64,000 bases of DNA, from positions 124,001 through 188,000 of the forward strand of contig SNWL01000006.1 in the NCBI GenBank assembly GCA_004362315.1, in the 5' to 3' direction. The notes beneath the pieces were generated by a model. The model saw only the letters and a program-made list of their open reading frames with translations. It searched no databases and was not told where the DNA came from. Every line of letters begins with the position of its first letter. Positions within the stretch are counted from its first letter, which is position 1. Below, piece by piece: positions 49,039-57,540 of the stretch. This DNA comes from Mycobacterium sp. BK086 (lineage in GTDB: Bacteria > Actinomycetota > Actinomycetes > Mycobacteriales > Mycobacteriaceae). The position numbers and the translations under genes were made by a program.

Positions 49039-49719
49039 CTAATTCTCTTCGACGGCGCGCGCCTGCTGACGCTTCTCCTTCTCGACATCGGCGAGTTCAG
49101 CCACCCGGTCGGCATCTTTACGAATCGACGCTGCCTCGGTGCGCTTCTCGTGCGCATCCTTGAGTTGTGCGTCGGCCCTCTTGGCCGCCGTCTTCGCCAT
49201 CGCATCGATCTGCGCATTCTCGGTCCGCTTGGCGTTCTCCACTGCCGCAGTGCGTTGCGTTGCCGTCTTGTCGGCACGCTTCCCAAGGGAAGCCGCCCTT
49301 TCCTCAGCGTTCTGCGCAGCCTCACGCTTACGCGCCTCCGCTTGTTGGCGCGACTCCTTGACGGTCTTTTCCTTTGCGGCTTGGGCGTTTTGCCGCTGCT
49401 GGCTTGCGGATTGACGCCGGGCTTTGAAGTTCTGACCCGCTTCCCGCACCTCTGCATCAGCTTGTGCGTCGAGTTCGGCAGCCAGAAGTCGCGCTTCACT
49501 GCGGTCGGCGATTGCCGCCCCGCGTTCGGCAATCTTCTGGTCGCCCAGTACGTTGCCGACTGTGATGTCGAGAGCGCCCAGCGACCGCTCATAGATCAGC
49601 CGCGGCGACGACTCGGCGTCCAGGCGGGCCACCAGCTGTTCTTCGATGATTTGCAGCGGCAACCGGGCGGCGCGATACTGCAAGCGCAGAATGGCGAAGG
49701 GCACGTCGGAGATTTTCAC
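49039..49719 (-). CDS. Alanine/charge-rich coiled-coil protein
   Basis: This 226-residue protein has an N-terminal globular ~60 residues (PFAILRLQYRAARLPLQIIEEQ) followed by ~150 residues of Ala/Lys/Glu/Arg/Gln heptad-like sequence that should form a long helix or coiled coil. I recall similar mycobacterial proteins but no established function. Its N-terminal hydrophobic helix could bind a membrane surface. It ends close to the palindromic terminator and lies 29 bases downstream of the CsbD-like gene, with which it shares composition; the two probably form one transcript. Confidence 0.7.
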   Translation of the reverse strand: MKISDVPFAILRLQYRAARLPLQIIEEQLVARLDAESSPRLIYERSLGALDITVGNVLGDQKIAERGAAIADRSEARLLAAELDAQADAEVREAGQNFKARRQSASQQRQNAQAAKEKTVKESRQQAEARKREAAQNAEERAASLGKRADKTATQRTAAVENAKRTENAQIDAMAKTAAKRADAQLKDAHEKRTEAASIRKDADRVAELADVEKEKRQQARAVEEN

Positions 49720-49748
49720 TGTATTCCTTATCCGATAGTCGTTGCCAC

Positions 49749-50300
49749 TCAGGGCAATTCAGCGTCTTTTGACAGATCTTCGGCTTCCTCACGCAGACGC
49801 TCGGCCTCCGCTCTCGCATGGGCAGCCTCACGGATGGCGTCCTGGTGCTCGTCGGCAGCGGCCTCAGCTTGCTCGTGAGCCTGTTCAGACTCCATCTTCG
49901 CTCGGGCCTCGGCACCGGCGGCCTGGCGTTGGGCGTCTCGCTCGGCCGCCGCCGCCGCGGCCGCTGCCAGCTGGCCCGCATCTTGTTCGGCCGCATGCCT
50001 CTGGGCGGCCGCCTCGTTACTGATCGCCTGTTCAGCCGTTGCGGCACTGGCATTGACTTCGGCTCGCGCCCGCGCGGCTTCCACGGTGGCCTCGAACTTC
50101 TCGTCGCGGGCGTCGGCAGCCTCGGCATCAGCTAGCGCCTGTTCGGCGGCAGCCTCCTTGCGGTGCTTCGCCGCGACCTGATCCAGCTGCCCTTCCGCGG
50201 CCAACGAATCGTTGCCGGTGACAGCGCCGAAGACCTCCTTGGCCTTGCCTTTGATCGAGTCGATCAAACCCTCACGGGCTTGCTCAGCTTTGTTGTCCAT
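49749..50300 (-). CDS. CsbD-like stress protein with Ala-rich helical extension
   Basis: The first ~55 residues of this 183-residue protein match the CsbD family (LIDSIKGKAKEVFGAVTGN then AEGQLDQVAAKHRKEA), small stress-induced proteins. The remaining ~125 residues are almost entirely Ala, Glu, Gln, Arg and Asp and should be one long helix. CsbD proteins are normally ~70 residues, so this is a fusion or extension. ATG 50300 (MDNKAEQAREG) follows GAGGGGATC. It is probably cotranscribed with the coiled-coil gene downstream. Confidence 0.75.
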   Translation of the reverse strand: MDNKAEQAREGLIDSIKGKAKEVFGAVTGNDSLAAEGQLDQVAAKHRKEAAAEQALADAEAADARDEKFEATVEAARARAEVNASAATAEQAISNEAAAQRHAAEQDAGQLAAAAAAAAERDAQRQAAGAEARAKMESEQAHEQAEAAADEHQDAIREAAHARAEAERLREEAEDLSKDAELP

Positions 50301-50373
50301 CTGATCCCCTCGTTGTCATGCGTGCGCACACTGCATTCCACGAGAGAGCCGGATGAAACCCGAATCAAGCGAC

Positions 50374-51432
50374 CTATGGCTCGACGGTGACCTTGATGGC
50401 TTCGCCGCTCTTGACGATGCCGAACGCGTCCATCACATTGTCGAGCGAAATGTGGCTGGTGATCAGGTCTTTGACGGGAACCTGCCCGGTCGAGATGTAC
50501 TCCAGCGCGCGCTTGTTGTGCTCGGGCGCTGAGCCATTGGCCCCGTGGATGTGCAGCTGCCGGTAATGCACGACGTTCGAATCGCAAGTGATCGTCGGGT
50601 TGGTCTTGGGCAGCCCGCCAAAGAACGAGATCCGCCCGTTGCGGGCGGCCATTGCGATCGCCTGCTCCTGGGTGATGTTGGCCGCCGTCGCGGTGATGAT
50701 GACGTCGGCACCACGCCCGCCGGTCAGCTCCATCACCTTGGCGACGACGTCGACATCGGCGGCGTTGATGACCTCATCAGGGCTCACGGCGTCCGCTGAC
50801 ATCTTGAGCCGGCTGTCGTTGACGTCGACGAGATAGACCGGACCGCAGTTGTGAACGCCGCGAGCGATCCGGATGTGCATACAACCGATCGGGCCGGCGC
50901 CGAACACGACGACGGTGTCCCCCTCTTCGATGCCGAGCAGTTCCTGGGCGTTGATGGCACAGGCGAACGGCTCGGCGGCCGACGCCTCGTCGAAGCCGAC
51001 GTTGTCGGGGATGCGGTTCAGACCGTCGACGGCCAGCACCTGCTTGGGCACGATCATGTACTCGGCGAATCCGCCGTCGTACTGATAGCCCACCGAGGTC
51101 TGGTTCTGGCAGACCGCCATCCAGCCCTTGCGGCACTCATGGCATTTCCCACACGGCACCGCGGCGATGACCTGAACCCGGTCGCCGACCTTCCATTGGC
51201 TGCCGTAGGTCTGGTTGACGTCCGCGCCGACCTCGACGATCTCGCCGGCGATCTCGTGCCCGATCGTCCGCGGCGGGGTGAGGTTCTGGTGACCGTTGTA
51301 GAAGATCTTGACGTCGGTGCCGCACGTCGAGCAGTTGCGCACCCGGAGTTTCACCTCGTCAGGGCCACACGTGGGCTCGGGAACATCCTCCAGCCGGACA
51401 TCCTCGGGGGCGTAGAAGCGCAGGGCTTTCAT
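50374..51432 (-). CDS. Zn-dependent polyol/alcohol dehydrogenase (MDR family)
   Basis: This 352-residue medium-chain dehydrogenase has a catalytic zinc site in NCSTCGTDVK and TIGHEIAGEI. The structural zinc loop CGKCHECRKGWMAVC is complete and the NAD-binding segment is VVVFGAGPIGCMHIRIA. Sorbitol/xylitol or L-threonine/mannitol-type substrates are typical of this branch. ATG 51432 follows GGAAGGA. It is divergent from a mannitol-type PTS transporter and a DeoR regulator, so oxidation of a polyol or its phosphate is the most likely role. Confidence 0.82.
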   Translation of the reverse strand: MKALRFYAPEDVRLEDVPEPTCGPDEVKLRVRNCSTCGTDVKIFYNGHQNLTPPRTIGHEIAGEIVEVGADVNQTYGSQWKVGDRVQVIAAVPCGKCHECRKGWMAVCQNQTSVGYQYDGGFAEYMIVPKQVLAVDGLNRIPDNVGFDEASAAEPFACAINAQELLGIEEGDTVVVFGAGPIGCMHIRIARGVHNCGPVYLVDVNDSRLKMSADAVSPDEVINAADVDVVAKVMELTGGRGADVIITATAANITQEQAIAMAARNGRISFFGGLPKTNPTITCDSNVVHYRQLHIHGANGSAPEHNKRALEYISTGQVPVKDLITSHISLDNVMDAFGIVKSGEAIKVTVEP

Positions 51433-51507
51433 GGCGATCGTCCTTCCGACGGGCTCCGGCAAAGCCGGCGATGTAGCGAGCGGCTGGTCAACACTCTAAC
51501 GGCCAAC

Positions 51508-51571
51508 CGGGCAGAAAACCACAATTATCTTTGCCCGTTTATGACCGATTGCTTGCATTAGTGCCCGATTG
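51508..51571. promoter_or_regulatory. Repeat cluster in the polyol divergent promoter
   Basis: Three direct copies of a ten-base motif lie in phase: TGCCCGTTTA (51532), TGACCGATTG (51542) and TGCCCGATTG (51562), spaced 10 and 20 bases apart. CGGGCA at 51508-51513 is an inverted partner to TGCCCG at 51532-51537. DeoR-family proteins use repeated operators, and the DeoR gene lies at the end of this operon, so these are candidate sites for it. Confidence 0.6.
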
Positions 51572-51638
51572 TGGGGTTTACTGGGAATTCGATGTGATCG
51601 GCATCACCCCTAGAGCTCACTTGATCGGAGGCCTCAAG

Positions 51639-53603
51639 TTGTCCACCACCGAGACGAAACCGCGGACCGGCGCACGGGTTCACGTTCAGAAGCTGGGCAC
51701 GTCGCTGTCGAACATGGTTATGCCCAATATCGGCGCGTTCATCGCCTGGGGCTTGATCACCGCACTGTTCATCAAGGCCGGCTGGCTCACCGGCATCTTC
51801 CCGGGGCTGCGCGACCCGAGCGGCTGGGTGGCCAAGATCGGCGGCTGGGGCGACTTCGCCGACGGCGGCGTCGTCGCGCCGATGATCACCTACCTGCTGC
51901 CGATCCTGATCGGGGCCACCGGCGGCCGGATGGTCTACGGGATCCGCGGCGGTGTCGTCGGCGCGATCGCAACCATGGGCGTCATCGCGGGCACCGACAT
52001 CCCGATGTTCCTCGGCGCGATGATCATGGGCCCGCTCGGCGGCTGGGTGATGAAGAAGGTCGACGCCATCTGGGACGGCAAGGTCCGCCCGGGCTTCGAG
52101 ATGCTCATCGACAACTTCTCGGCAGGCATCGTCGGGCTCATCCTGGCCACGTTCGGCTTCTTCGGAATCGGCCCGATCGTGTCGAGCTTCAGTCACGGCG
52201 CAGGCAAGGTCGTGGATTTCCTGGTCGCGCACGATCTGCTGCCACTCACCTCGATCTTCATCGAACCGGCCAAGGTGCTGTTCCTCAACAACGCGATCAA
52301 CCACGGGGTGCTGACGCCACTGGGAACCACGCAGGCGCTGGAGACCGGCAAATCCGTGCTGTTCCTGCTGGAGGCCAATCCCGGGCCCGGGCTGGGAATC
52401 CTGCTGGCGTTCATGGCATTCGGTCGGGGGGCGGCAAAGGCATCGGCTCCCGGCGCGGCGATCATCCAGTTCTTCGGCGGCATCCACGAGATCTACTTCC
52501 CGTACGTGCTGATGAAGCCGAAGCTGATCCTGGCCACGATCCTGGGCGGTATGACCGGCATCTTCATCAACGTGCTGTTCGGCTCCGGCTTGCGTGCACC
52601 CGCCGCGCCCGGCTCGATCATCGCCGTCTACGCACAGACCGCGACCGGCAGCTTCCTCGGTGTCACCCTGTCCGTATTCGGCGCGGCCGCAGTCTCATTC
52701 GTGGTCGCCGCTCTGCTGCTCAAGACCGACAAGTCCGACGACGAGGGCGACTTGGCCGCCGCGACCGCGGACATGGAAGCCCTCAAGGGCAAGAAGTCGA
52801 GTGTGTCGGCCGCACTGGTCGGGACCTCCGCCAGCGGTCCGATCACCAACATCGTCTTCGCCTGCGACGCCGGGATGGGATCTTCGGCGATGGGCGCATC
52901 GGTGCTGCGAAAGAAGGTGCAGGGAGCCGGATTCAGTGACGTCAAAGTCACCAATCAGTCGATCGCGAACCTCACCGACACCTACGGCCTGGTGGTGACG
53001 CACCAGGACCTCACCGCTCGCGCGAAGCAGCGGACACCGTCGGCCGTTCACGTCTCGGTCGAGAACTTCATGAACGCCCCGCAGTATGACGAGATCGTCG
53101 AACTACTCGGCCATGCCAACGGCACCGCCAGCGCACCCGCCGTCGAGGAGCCGGCCGAAGAGGCGCCGGCCACCGACGTGCTCACCGTCGATTCCATCGT
53201 GCTGGCCGGCACGGCCACCACGCGGGACGGGGCGATCAGCGAAGCGGGCCGACTCCTTGTGTCCGCCGGTGCCGTCGAAGCGTCGTATGTGCACGCCATG
53301 CACGAACGGGAGAGCTCGGTGTCCACCTACATGGGCAATGGCCTGGCCATCCCCCACGGCACGAACGAAGCCAAAGACTCGATCCGGCACACCGGGATCT
53401 CGTTCGTCCGGTACGCCGAACCGATCGACTGGAACGGCAAGCCTGCCGAGTTCGTGGTCGGCATCGCCGGAGCCGGGAAAGACCACATGGCGCTGCTGAC
53501 GAAGATCGCCGGGGTATTTCTCAACAAGGACGAGGTGGCCCGGCTCCGGCAGGCCACAACCCGCGAGGAGATCCAGTCGGTGCTCGGCGGCGCCGGCGGG
53601 TGA
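51639..53603 (+). CDS. mtlA: PTS mannitol-type transporter EIICBA
   Basis: This protein of about 654 residues imports and phosphorylates a hexitol, most likely mannitol. The EIIC membrane part (about 20-380) has the family segment GGIHEIYFPYVLMKPK, EIIB has phospho-Cys409 in FACDAGMGSSAMG, and EIIA has phospho-His573 in GLAIPHGTNEAKDS. The three domains stand in the order of E. coli MtlA with short Ala/Glu-rich linkers. TTG 51639 is chosen because GGAGG lies seven bases upstream and sequence before it is not family-like. Enzyme I and HPr are not in the window, so they must be supplied from elsewhere. Confidence 0.9.
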   Translation: MSTTETKPRTGARVHVQKLGTSLSNMVMPNIGAFIAWGLITALFIKAGWLTGIFPGLRDPSGWVAKIGGWGDFADGGVVAPMITYLLPILIGATGGRMVYGIRGGVVGAIATMGVIAGTDIPMFLGAMIMGPLGGWVMKKVDAIWDGKVRPGFEMLIDNFSAGIVGLILATFGFFGIGPIVSSFSHGAGKVVDFLVAHDLLPLTSIFIEPAKVLFLNNAINHGVLTPLGTTQALETGKSVLFLLEANPGPGLGILLAFMAFGRGAAKASAPGAAIIQFFGGIHEIYFPYVLMKPKLILATILGGMTGIFINVLFGSGLRAPAAPGSIIAVYAQTATGSFLGVTLSVFGAAAVSFVVAALLLKTDKSDDEGDLAAATADMEALKGKKSSVSAALVGTSASGPITNIVFACDAGMGSSAMGASVLRKKVQGAGFSDVKVTNQSIANLTDTYGLVVTHQDLTARAKQRTPSAVHVSVENFMNAPQYDEIVELLGHANGTASAPAVEEPAEEAPATDVLTVDSIVLAGTATTRDGAISEAGRLLVSAGAVEASYVHAMHERESSVSTYMGNGLAIPHGTNEAKDSIRHTGISFVRYAEPIDWNGKPAEFVVGIAGAGKDHMALLTKIAGVFLNKDEVARLRQATTREEIQSVLGGAGG

Positions 53604-53613
53604 GAATAGCGAC

Positions 53614-54372
53614 GTGGATTCGGACACCCGTCAAGGCCGCATCGTCGAGTTCGCCCGCACCAGGGGGCGGGTCGAGGTAGCCGCGCTCGCCGAGGAGCTG
53701 GACGTCGCGGCCGAGACCATCCGCCGCGACTTGAAGGTCCTCGCCGGTCGCAGGATGCTCAAGCGGGTCCACGGCGGCGCCGTCCCGCTGGAGACCGCGG
53801 CATTCGAATCGACGGTCGAGTACCGCAGTCAGGTCGACCTCGCCGAGAAGCACCGGATCGCGGGCGGAGCCACCGAGCTACTACACGGGGCCGAAACGGT
53901 CTATCTGGACGAGGGTTTCACCCCGCGGCTGATCGCCGAACGGCTCGCCGACGAGGAATTGACGGTGGTCACCTCATCGCTGTTGGCGGCCGAAGCGCTG
54001 GCCCACAGCGATTCGGTAACGGTCTTGTTGCTCGGCGGGCGGATGCGGGGCCGCACCCTTGCCACGGTTGATCATTGGGCGACCGACATGCTGGGCAGCC
54101 TGGTGATCGACATCGCTTACCTTGGCACGAACGGGATTTCGCCCGAGCATGGCCTCACCACCCCCGACCCGGCAGTGGCCGCGGTGAAACAGACCGCGGT
54201 CAAGACCGCACGGCGCCGAGTTCTGGTGGCTGCGCACACCAAGTTCGGCGTCAGTAGCTTCTGCCGGTTCGCCGAAGTATCGGACTTCGACTCGATCGTG
54301 ACCGGCACGGAATTGTCTCTCGCCGAAGCCCGGCGCTATGAGGCGATGGGGCCGACAGTGGTGCGGACCTAA
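53614..54372 (+). CDS. DeoR-family sugar regulator
   Basis: This 252-residue repressor has an N-terminal winged helix (RQGRIVEFARTRGRVEVAAL, then ELDVAAETIRRDLKVL), the DeoR hallmark KRVHGGAV, and a sugar-phosphate-binding domain (SLLAAEAL...GGRMRGRT...YLGTNGIS). It starts at GTG 53614, ten bases after the PTS gene, so it is cotranscribed and likely controls the polyol genes in response to a phosphorylated sugar. Its stop overlaps the convergent LuxR-family gene by four bases. Confidence 0.9.
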   Translation: MDSDTRQGRIVEFARTRGRVEVAALAEELDVAAETIRRDLKVLAGRRMLKRVHGGAVPLETAAFESTVEYRSQVDLAEKHRIAGGATELLHGAETVYLDEGFTPRLIAERLADEELTVVTSSLLAAEALAHSDSVTVLLLGGRMRGRTLATVDHWATDMLGSLVIDIAYLGTNGISPEHGLTTPDPAVAAVKQTAVKTARRRVLVAAHTKFGVSSFCRFAEVSDFDSIVTGTELSLAEARRYEAMGPTVVRT

Positions 54373-55313
54373 GGTCCCCGGCGGGTCAGCCGGTGATAGA
54401 GCGCCGCGGCCTCAGTTCGGTTGGCAGCGCCCAGCTTCCGCAGGATGCGCTTGACATGCACCTTCACCGTGTTCTCGGTGAGGAACAGGCCGGTGGCGAT
54501 CTGGGCATTGGTCTTTCCCAATGCGATGCTGCGCAACACATCCCACTCGCGCGGCGACAACCGCTCCGTGGCGTGTTCGGCGCTGGGCAACGGCGACACC
54601 GCCGCAAGCCGCACCGGCGCAACCTGGTTCGCGTCGTTGTCGGCCACCCGCTCACCCGGGGCCACCGACGCCTGATTGATCACCTTCAACCGGTCGGCCA
54701 GCTGAGCCCGCTCGATAGCCAGACCCAGACCACCCGCGTACAGGCCGAGTAGCCGGCGGTCGATCTCCTCGACACTGCGATCGGGATACCGATCGGCATG
54801 CACCATGGCTACCGGAAGGCCCCACGCCTGGACGGGTGCGGCCACGTAATCGGTTGTCCGAGCGAATCTCACGAGCTTGCGGAAGACCCTGGGGTGTGAC
54901 TGCGCATCGGACACCAGGATCGGAGTTCCGCCGAGCAACATCTCAGACTCCAGGAGCTGTCCGGCCAACCGCCGGGAATGGGCGCTTCCGAAAGCAACGA
55001 GCTGCTCGGCGAAATCGGGATCGTCTACGGTGAAGGCACTTTGGGTCAGCCAGATCCCATGGTCGACGCGGGAGAACAACACCCGGGTGAAGCCGATCTG
55101 GGCGGCCGCCTCGGCCGCCAGCGCCAGGAGTTCGTCCATCGACGATGCCGCGACGAGCCGGTCGACCGCCTTCTGCACCCCGGCGATCAGGTGGCCGGTA
55201 TCCGGCTCGCGCACGTCCTCTTGCGCCCGGGCGGGACCGCCCACCACAGCGGGCAGACGACTCAGCGAAGTCCCGCCAGATGTCTTCGCCGTCGCATCCA
55301 GACGACCGATCAC
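54369..55313 (-). CDS. LuxR-family regulator with GAF-like sensor domain
   Basis: This regulator of ~314-323 residues has a C-terminal LuxR helix-turn-helix (RLSPREWDVLRSIALGKTN, then LFLTENTVKVHVKRILRKLG). The middle region (about 45-210) is GAF-like and has no receiver Asp, so phosphorylation is unlikely. It may sense a small molecule or redox state. The frame is open to a TTG at 55340, but that codon falls inside the palindrome at 55334-55349, so the GTG at 55313 is preferred; no good ribosome site supports either. It converges on the DeoR gene and is divergent from the tandem TetR gene. Confidence 0.8.
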   Translation of the reverse strand: MIGRLDATAKTSGGTSLSRLPAVVGGPARAQEDVREPDTGHLIAGVQKAVDRLVAASSMDELLALAAEAAAQIGFTRVLFSRVDHGIWLTQSAFTVDDPDFAEQLVAFGSAHSRRLAGQLLESEMLLGGTPILVSDAQSHPRVFRKLVRFARTTDYVAAPVQAWGLPVAMVHADRYPDRSVEEIDRRLLGLYAGGLGLAIERAQLADRLKVINQASVAPGERVADNDANQVAPVRLAAVSPLPSAEHATERLSPREWDVLRSIALGKTNAQIATGLFLTENTVKVHVKRILRKLGAANRTEAAALYHRLTRRGP

Positions 55314-55333
55314 CCCCGCGAGAGTACGCGGAC

Positions 55334-55349
55334 TAGACAATTATGTCTA
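55334..55349. promoter_or_regulatory. Palindrome TAGACA-ATTA-TGTCTA upstream of the LuxR gene
   Basis: This 16-base inverted repeat with six-base arms lies in an AT-rich divergent promoter region between the LuxR and tandem-TetR genes. It is a candidate operator for either regulator. Its position argues against the most upstream (TTG) start of the LuxR gene. Confidence 0.5.
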
Positions 55350-55508
55350 TATCTGTTAACCGTGAATATCTAGCAGTGTCAGTCCAATTTCCCATGCAGA
55401 CATGCCTTTTATACGCACGATGTATTTTTTTAGTACGTTCTCAATCCGGAGGCAATGCGATCTGCGAAGATGTTGCGAATCGGCGATCCCGGAAGGAGCA
55501 CTCCAGCG

Positions 55509-56711
55509 ATGCAGCCAACCGTGCCGGCCGTGCGGCGCAGGCCCAAGGACCGCAAGAAGCAGATCCTCGACCAGGCCGCCCGGCTGTTCATCGACCGCGG
55601 ATTTCATTCGGTCAAGCTGGAGGAGATCGCCGAAGCGGCCGGCGTCACTGCCCGCGCGCTGTATCGCCATTACGACAACAAGCAGGCCCTACTCACCGCG
55701 GCAATCCTGAACGCTCAGGACGAGTATCAGAGCGTGCGCAATCCGCAGGGCCGCGCACCGGAAACGGCAGCGCGTCCCCTGCATGCCGAATTGCCCGAGC
55801 TGATCGCAGCGGCGGTCGAGACGCGCGCGCTGACCGTGCTCTGGCAGCGGGAAGCCCGCTACATCACCGACGACGATCGTGCCGAGGTCCGCGGTCGTAT
55901 CAACGCGATCGTCGCGGGCATGCAGGCCGGGGTGCACCTGGAGATGCCGGAGCTGGACCCCCCACATGTCGAGCTACGGGCATGGGCGGTATCGAGCACA
56001 CTGACCAGCCTTGGGCGGCACAGCCTGAGCCTGCCGGGCGGCGAGCTCAAGGACCTTCTGTACAGGGCCTGCATGGCGGCCGCTCGCACCCCGCCGACCG
56101 GAGCTCTCGAGCCGATGGAGACGGCCGCAGACCGGGAGCCGGCATCGTTCTCGCGCTACGAAACCCTGCTGGCGGCAGGCGCACAACTGTTCCGCGCCCA
56201 TGGATTTCCCGCCGTCAGCACAGCCGACATCGGTAAACGGGTTGGTATCGCGGGCCCGGGTCTGTACCGCTCGTTTTCGTCCAAGCAGGCCATCCTCGAC
56301 ACACTGGTCCGGCGCCTCGACGAGTGGTCCGCACTGGAGTGCATCCGCGCACTTCGCGCGAATACCACTGCGGCACAACGCCTCAGCCAACTCGTCGCTG
56401 GACGCGTACGGATCAGCCTGGACGATCCCGACCTGGTGTCGGTGTCGATCACCGAGCTGTCCTCGACGTCCGACGAAGTTCGTGACAGCTTCGCCAAGAA
56501 CCAGGCCGACCGCGATGGCGTGTGGATCGACCTGATTCGCACCCTTGTCCCGCAGACTTCCGTCGCGCAGGCCCGGCTACTGGTCGCCGCTGCCGTCAGC
56601 TTCATCGAAGACGTTTCGCGCACCTGGCATCTCACCCGTCGGACCGATGTCGCGCTGGAGATGACCACCATCGCGTTGTCGATCCTTACCAGCCAGGACA
56701 AATCTGAGTAG
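55509..56711 (+). CDS. Tandem TetR regulator (two TetR repeats in one chain)
   Basis: This protein of about 400 residues contains two TetR units. The first helix-turn-helix reads [23 protein letters not shown] (near residue 40) and the second [23 protein letters not shown] (near residue 240), each followed by a helical domain. A single chain may therefore bind both half-sites of an operator. ATG 55509 has GGAAGGAG about 11 bases upstream; ATG 55455 is a longer option. It is the gene nearest to the leftward SDR-to-luciferase operon and converges on it, so control of that operon is possible but unproven. Confidence 0.82.
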   Translation: MQPTVPAVRRRPKDRKKQILDQAARLFIDRGFHSVKLEEIAEAAGVTARALYRHYDNKQALLTAAILNAQDEYQSVRNPQGRAPETAARPLHAELPELIAAAVETRALTVLWQREARYITDDDRAEVRGRINAIVAGMQAGVHLEMPELDPPHVELRAWAVSSTLTSLGRHSLSLPGGELKDLLYRACMAAARTPPTGALEPMETAADREPASFSRYETLLAAGAQLFRAHGFPAVSTADIGKRVGIAGPGLYRSFSSKQAILDTLVRRLDEWSALECIRALRANTTAAQRLSQLVAGRVRISLDDPDLVSVSITELSSTSDEVRDSFAKNQADRDGVWIDLIRTLVPQTSVAQARLLVAAAVSFIEDVSRTWHLTRRTDVALEMTTIALSILTSQDKSE

Positions 56712-56731
56712 ACCGCCGAAAACGCCGAACA

Positions 56732-57502
56732 TCACCACAATGCTGCGAGCGTTCCGCCATCGGCGACCTGTGCCGTCCCGTTGACCATCGACGCGTCGTC
56801 GGACAGCAGAAATGCGACCACGCTGGCCATCTCGTCGGGACCGGCCATCCGGCCCTGCAGGCGCCCGATCATCGTGTCAGCGCCGCCCTCCCCCAAGGCT
56901 TCATCGAACATCGTCATCGCGGTCTGCTGCATCGGGGTATCGACGAAGGCGGGCAGCAACGCATTCGAGCGCACATTCGCCGAACGCAGTTCCGCCGCGG
57001 TGATCCGGCTGAGGTGGATGATGCCGGCCTTGGACATGCCGTAGGCCGAGGTGCCTGCGGCGGCGACCTGCCCGCCCAGCGAGGACATGTTGACGATGGC
57101 GCCCCCGCCGCGCTCGATCATCCGGGGCGCAACGTGTTTGGTGCACAGCCACGCACCACGCAGGTTGATACGCATGATCCGGTCGAAATCGTCGACGCTG
57201 GTCTCCAACAGCGGCGCGAAGTGGACCACACCGGCGTTGGCGACGAGCTTGTCGACGCCACCGAATGCCGCGACACAGGCGTCGACCATGGCGATCACCT
57301 GTGCCTCATCGCTGACGTCCACGCGGTGGCCGACCGCGCCGCCGCCGATCTCGGCCGCCGCGACATCGGCGGACTCGGGGTTGATGTCGGCGCACAGCAC
57401 CCGGCACCCTTCGGCGGCCAGCCGTCGTGCGATCGCCAGGCCGATACCGGCGCCCGCGCCTGTCACGATCGCGGCTTTGCCGGCCAGGTCCGGATGCGTC
57501 AT
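56732..57502 (-). CDS. Short-chain dehydrogenase/reductase (SDR)
   Basis: This 256-residue classical SDR has the coenzyme motif VTGAGAGIGLAIARRL, NAG in LVANAGVVHF, and the catalytic Ser-Tyr-Lys in NMSSLGG and SAYGMSKAG. Asp in CADIN after the second beta strand predicts NAD(H) preference. It is the last gene of a five-gene leftward operon and probably oxidises a hydroxyl made by the upstream monooxygenases or the epoxide hydrolase. Confidence 0.87.
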   Translation of the reverse strand: MTHPDLAGKAAIVTGAGAGIGLAIARRLAAEGCRVLCADINPESADVAAAEIGGGAVGHRVDVSDEAQVIAMVDACVAAFGGVDKLVANAGVVHFAPLLETSVDDFDRIMRINLRGAWLCTKHVAPRMIERGGGAIVNMSSLGGQVAAAGTSAYGMSKAGIIHLSRITAAELRSANVRSNALLPAFVDTPMQQTAMTMFDEALGEGGADTMIGRLQGRMAGPDEMASVVAFLLSDDASMVNGTAQVADGGTLAALW

Positions 57503-57540
57503 CGCACCATCACTCCCATCATGTTGTGTCCCAACACTTC

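Noticed and set aside
55411-55426. ATAC...GTAT inverted repeat before the tandem TetR gene
   Set aside because: Arms of four bases in AT-rich sequence are expected by chance.
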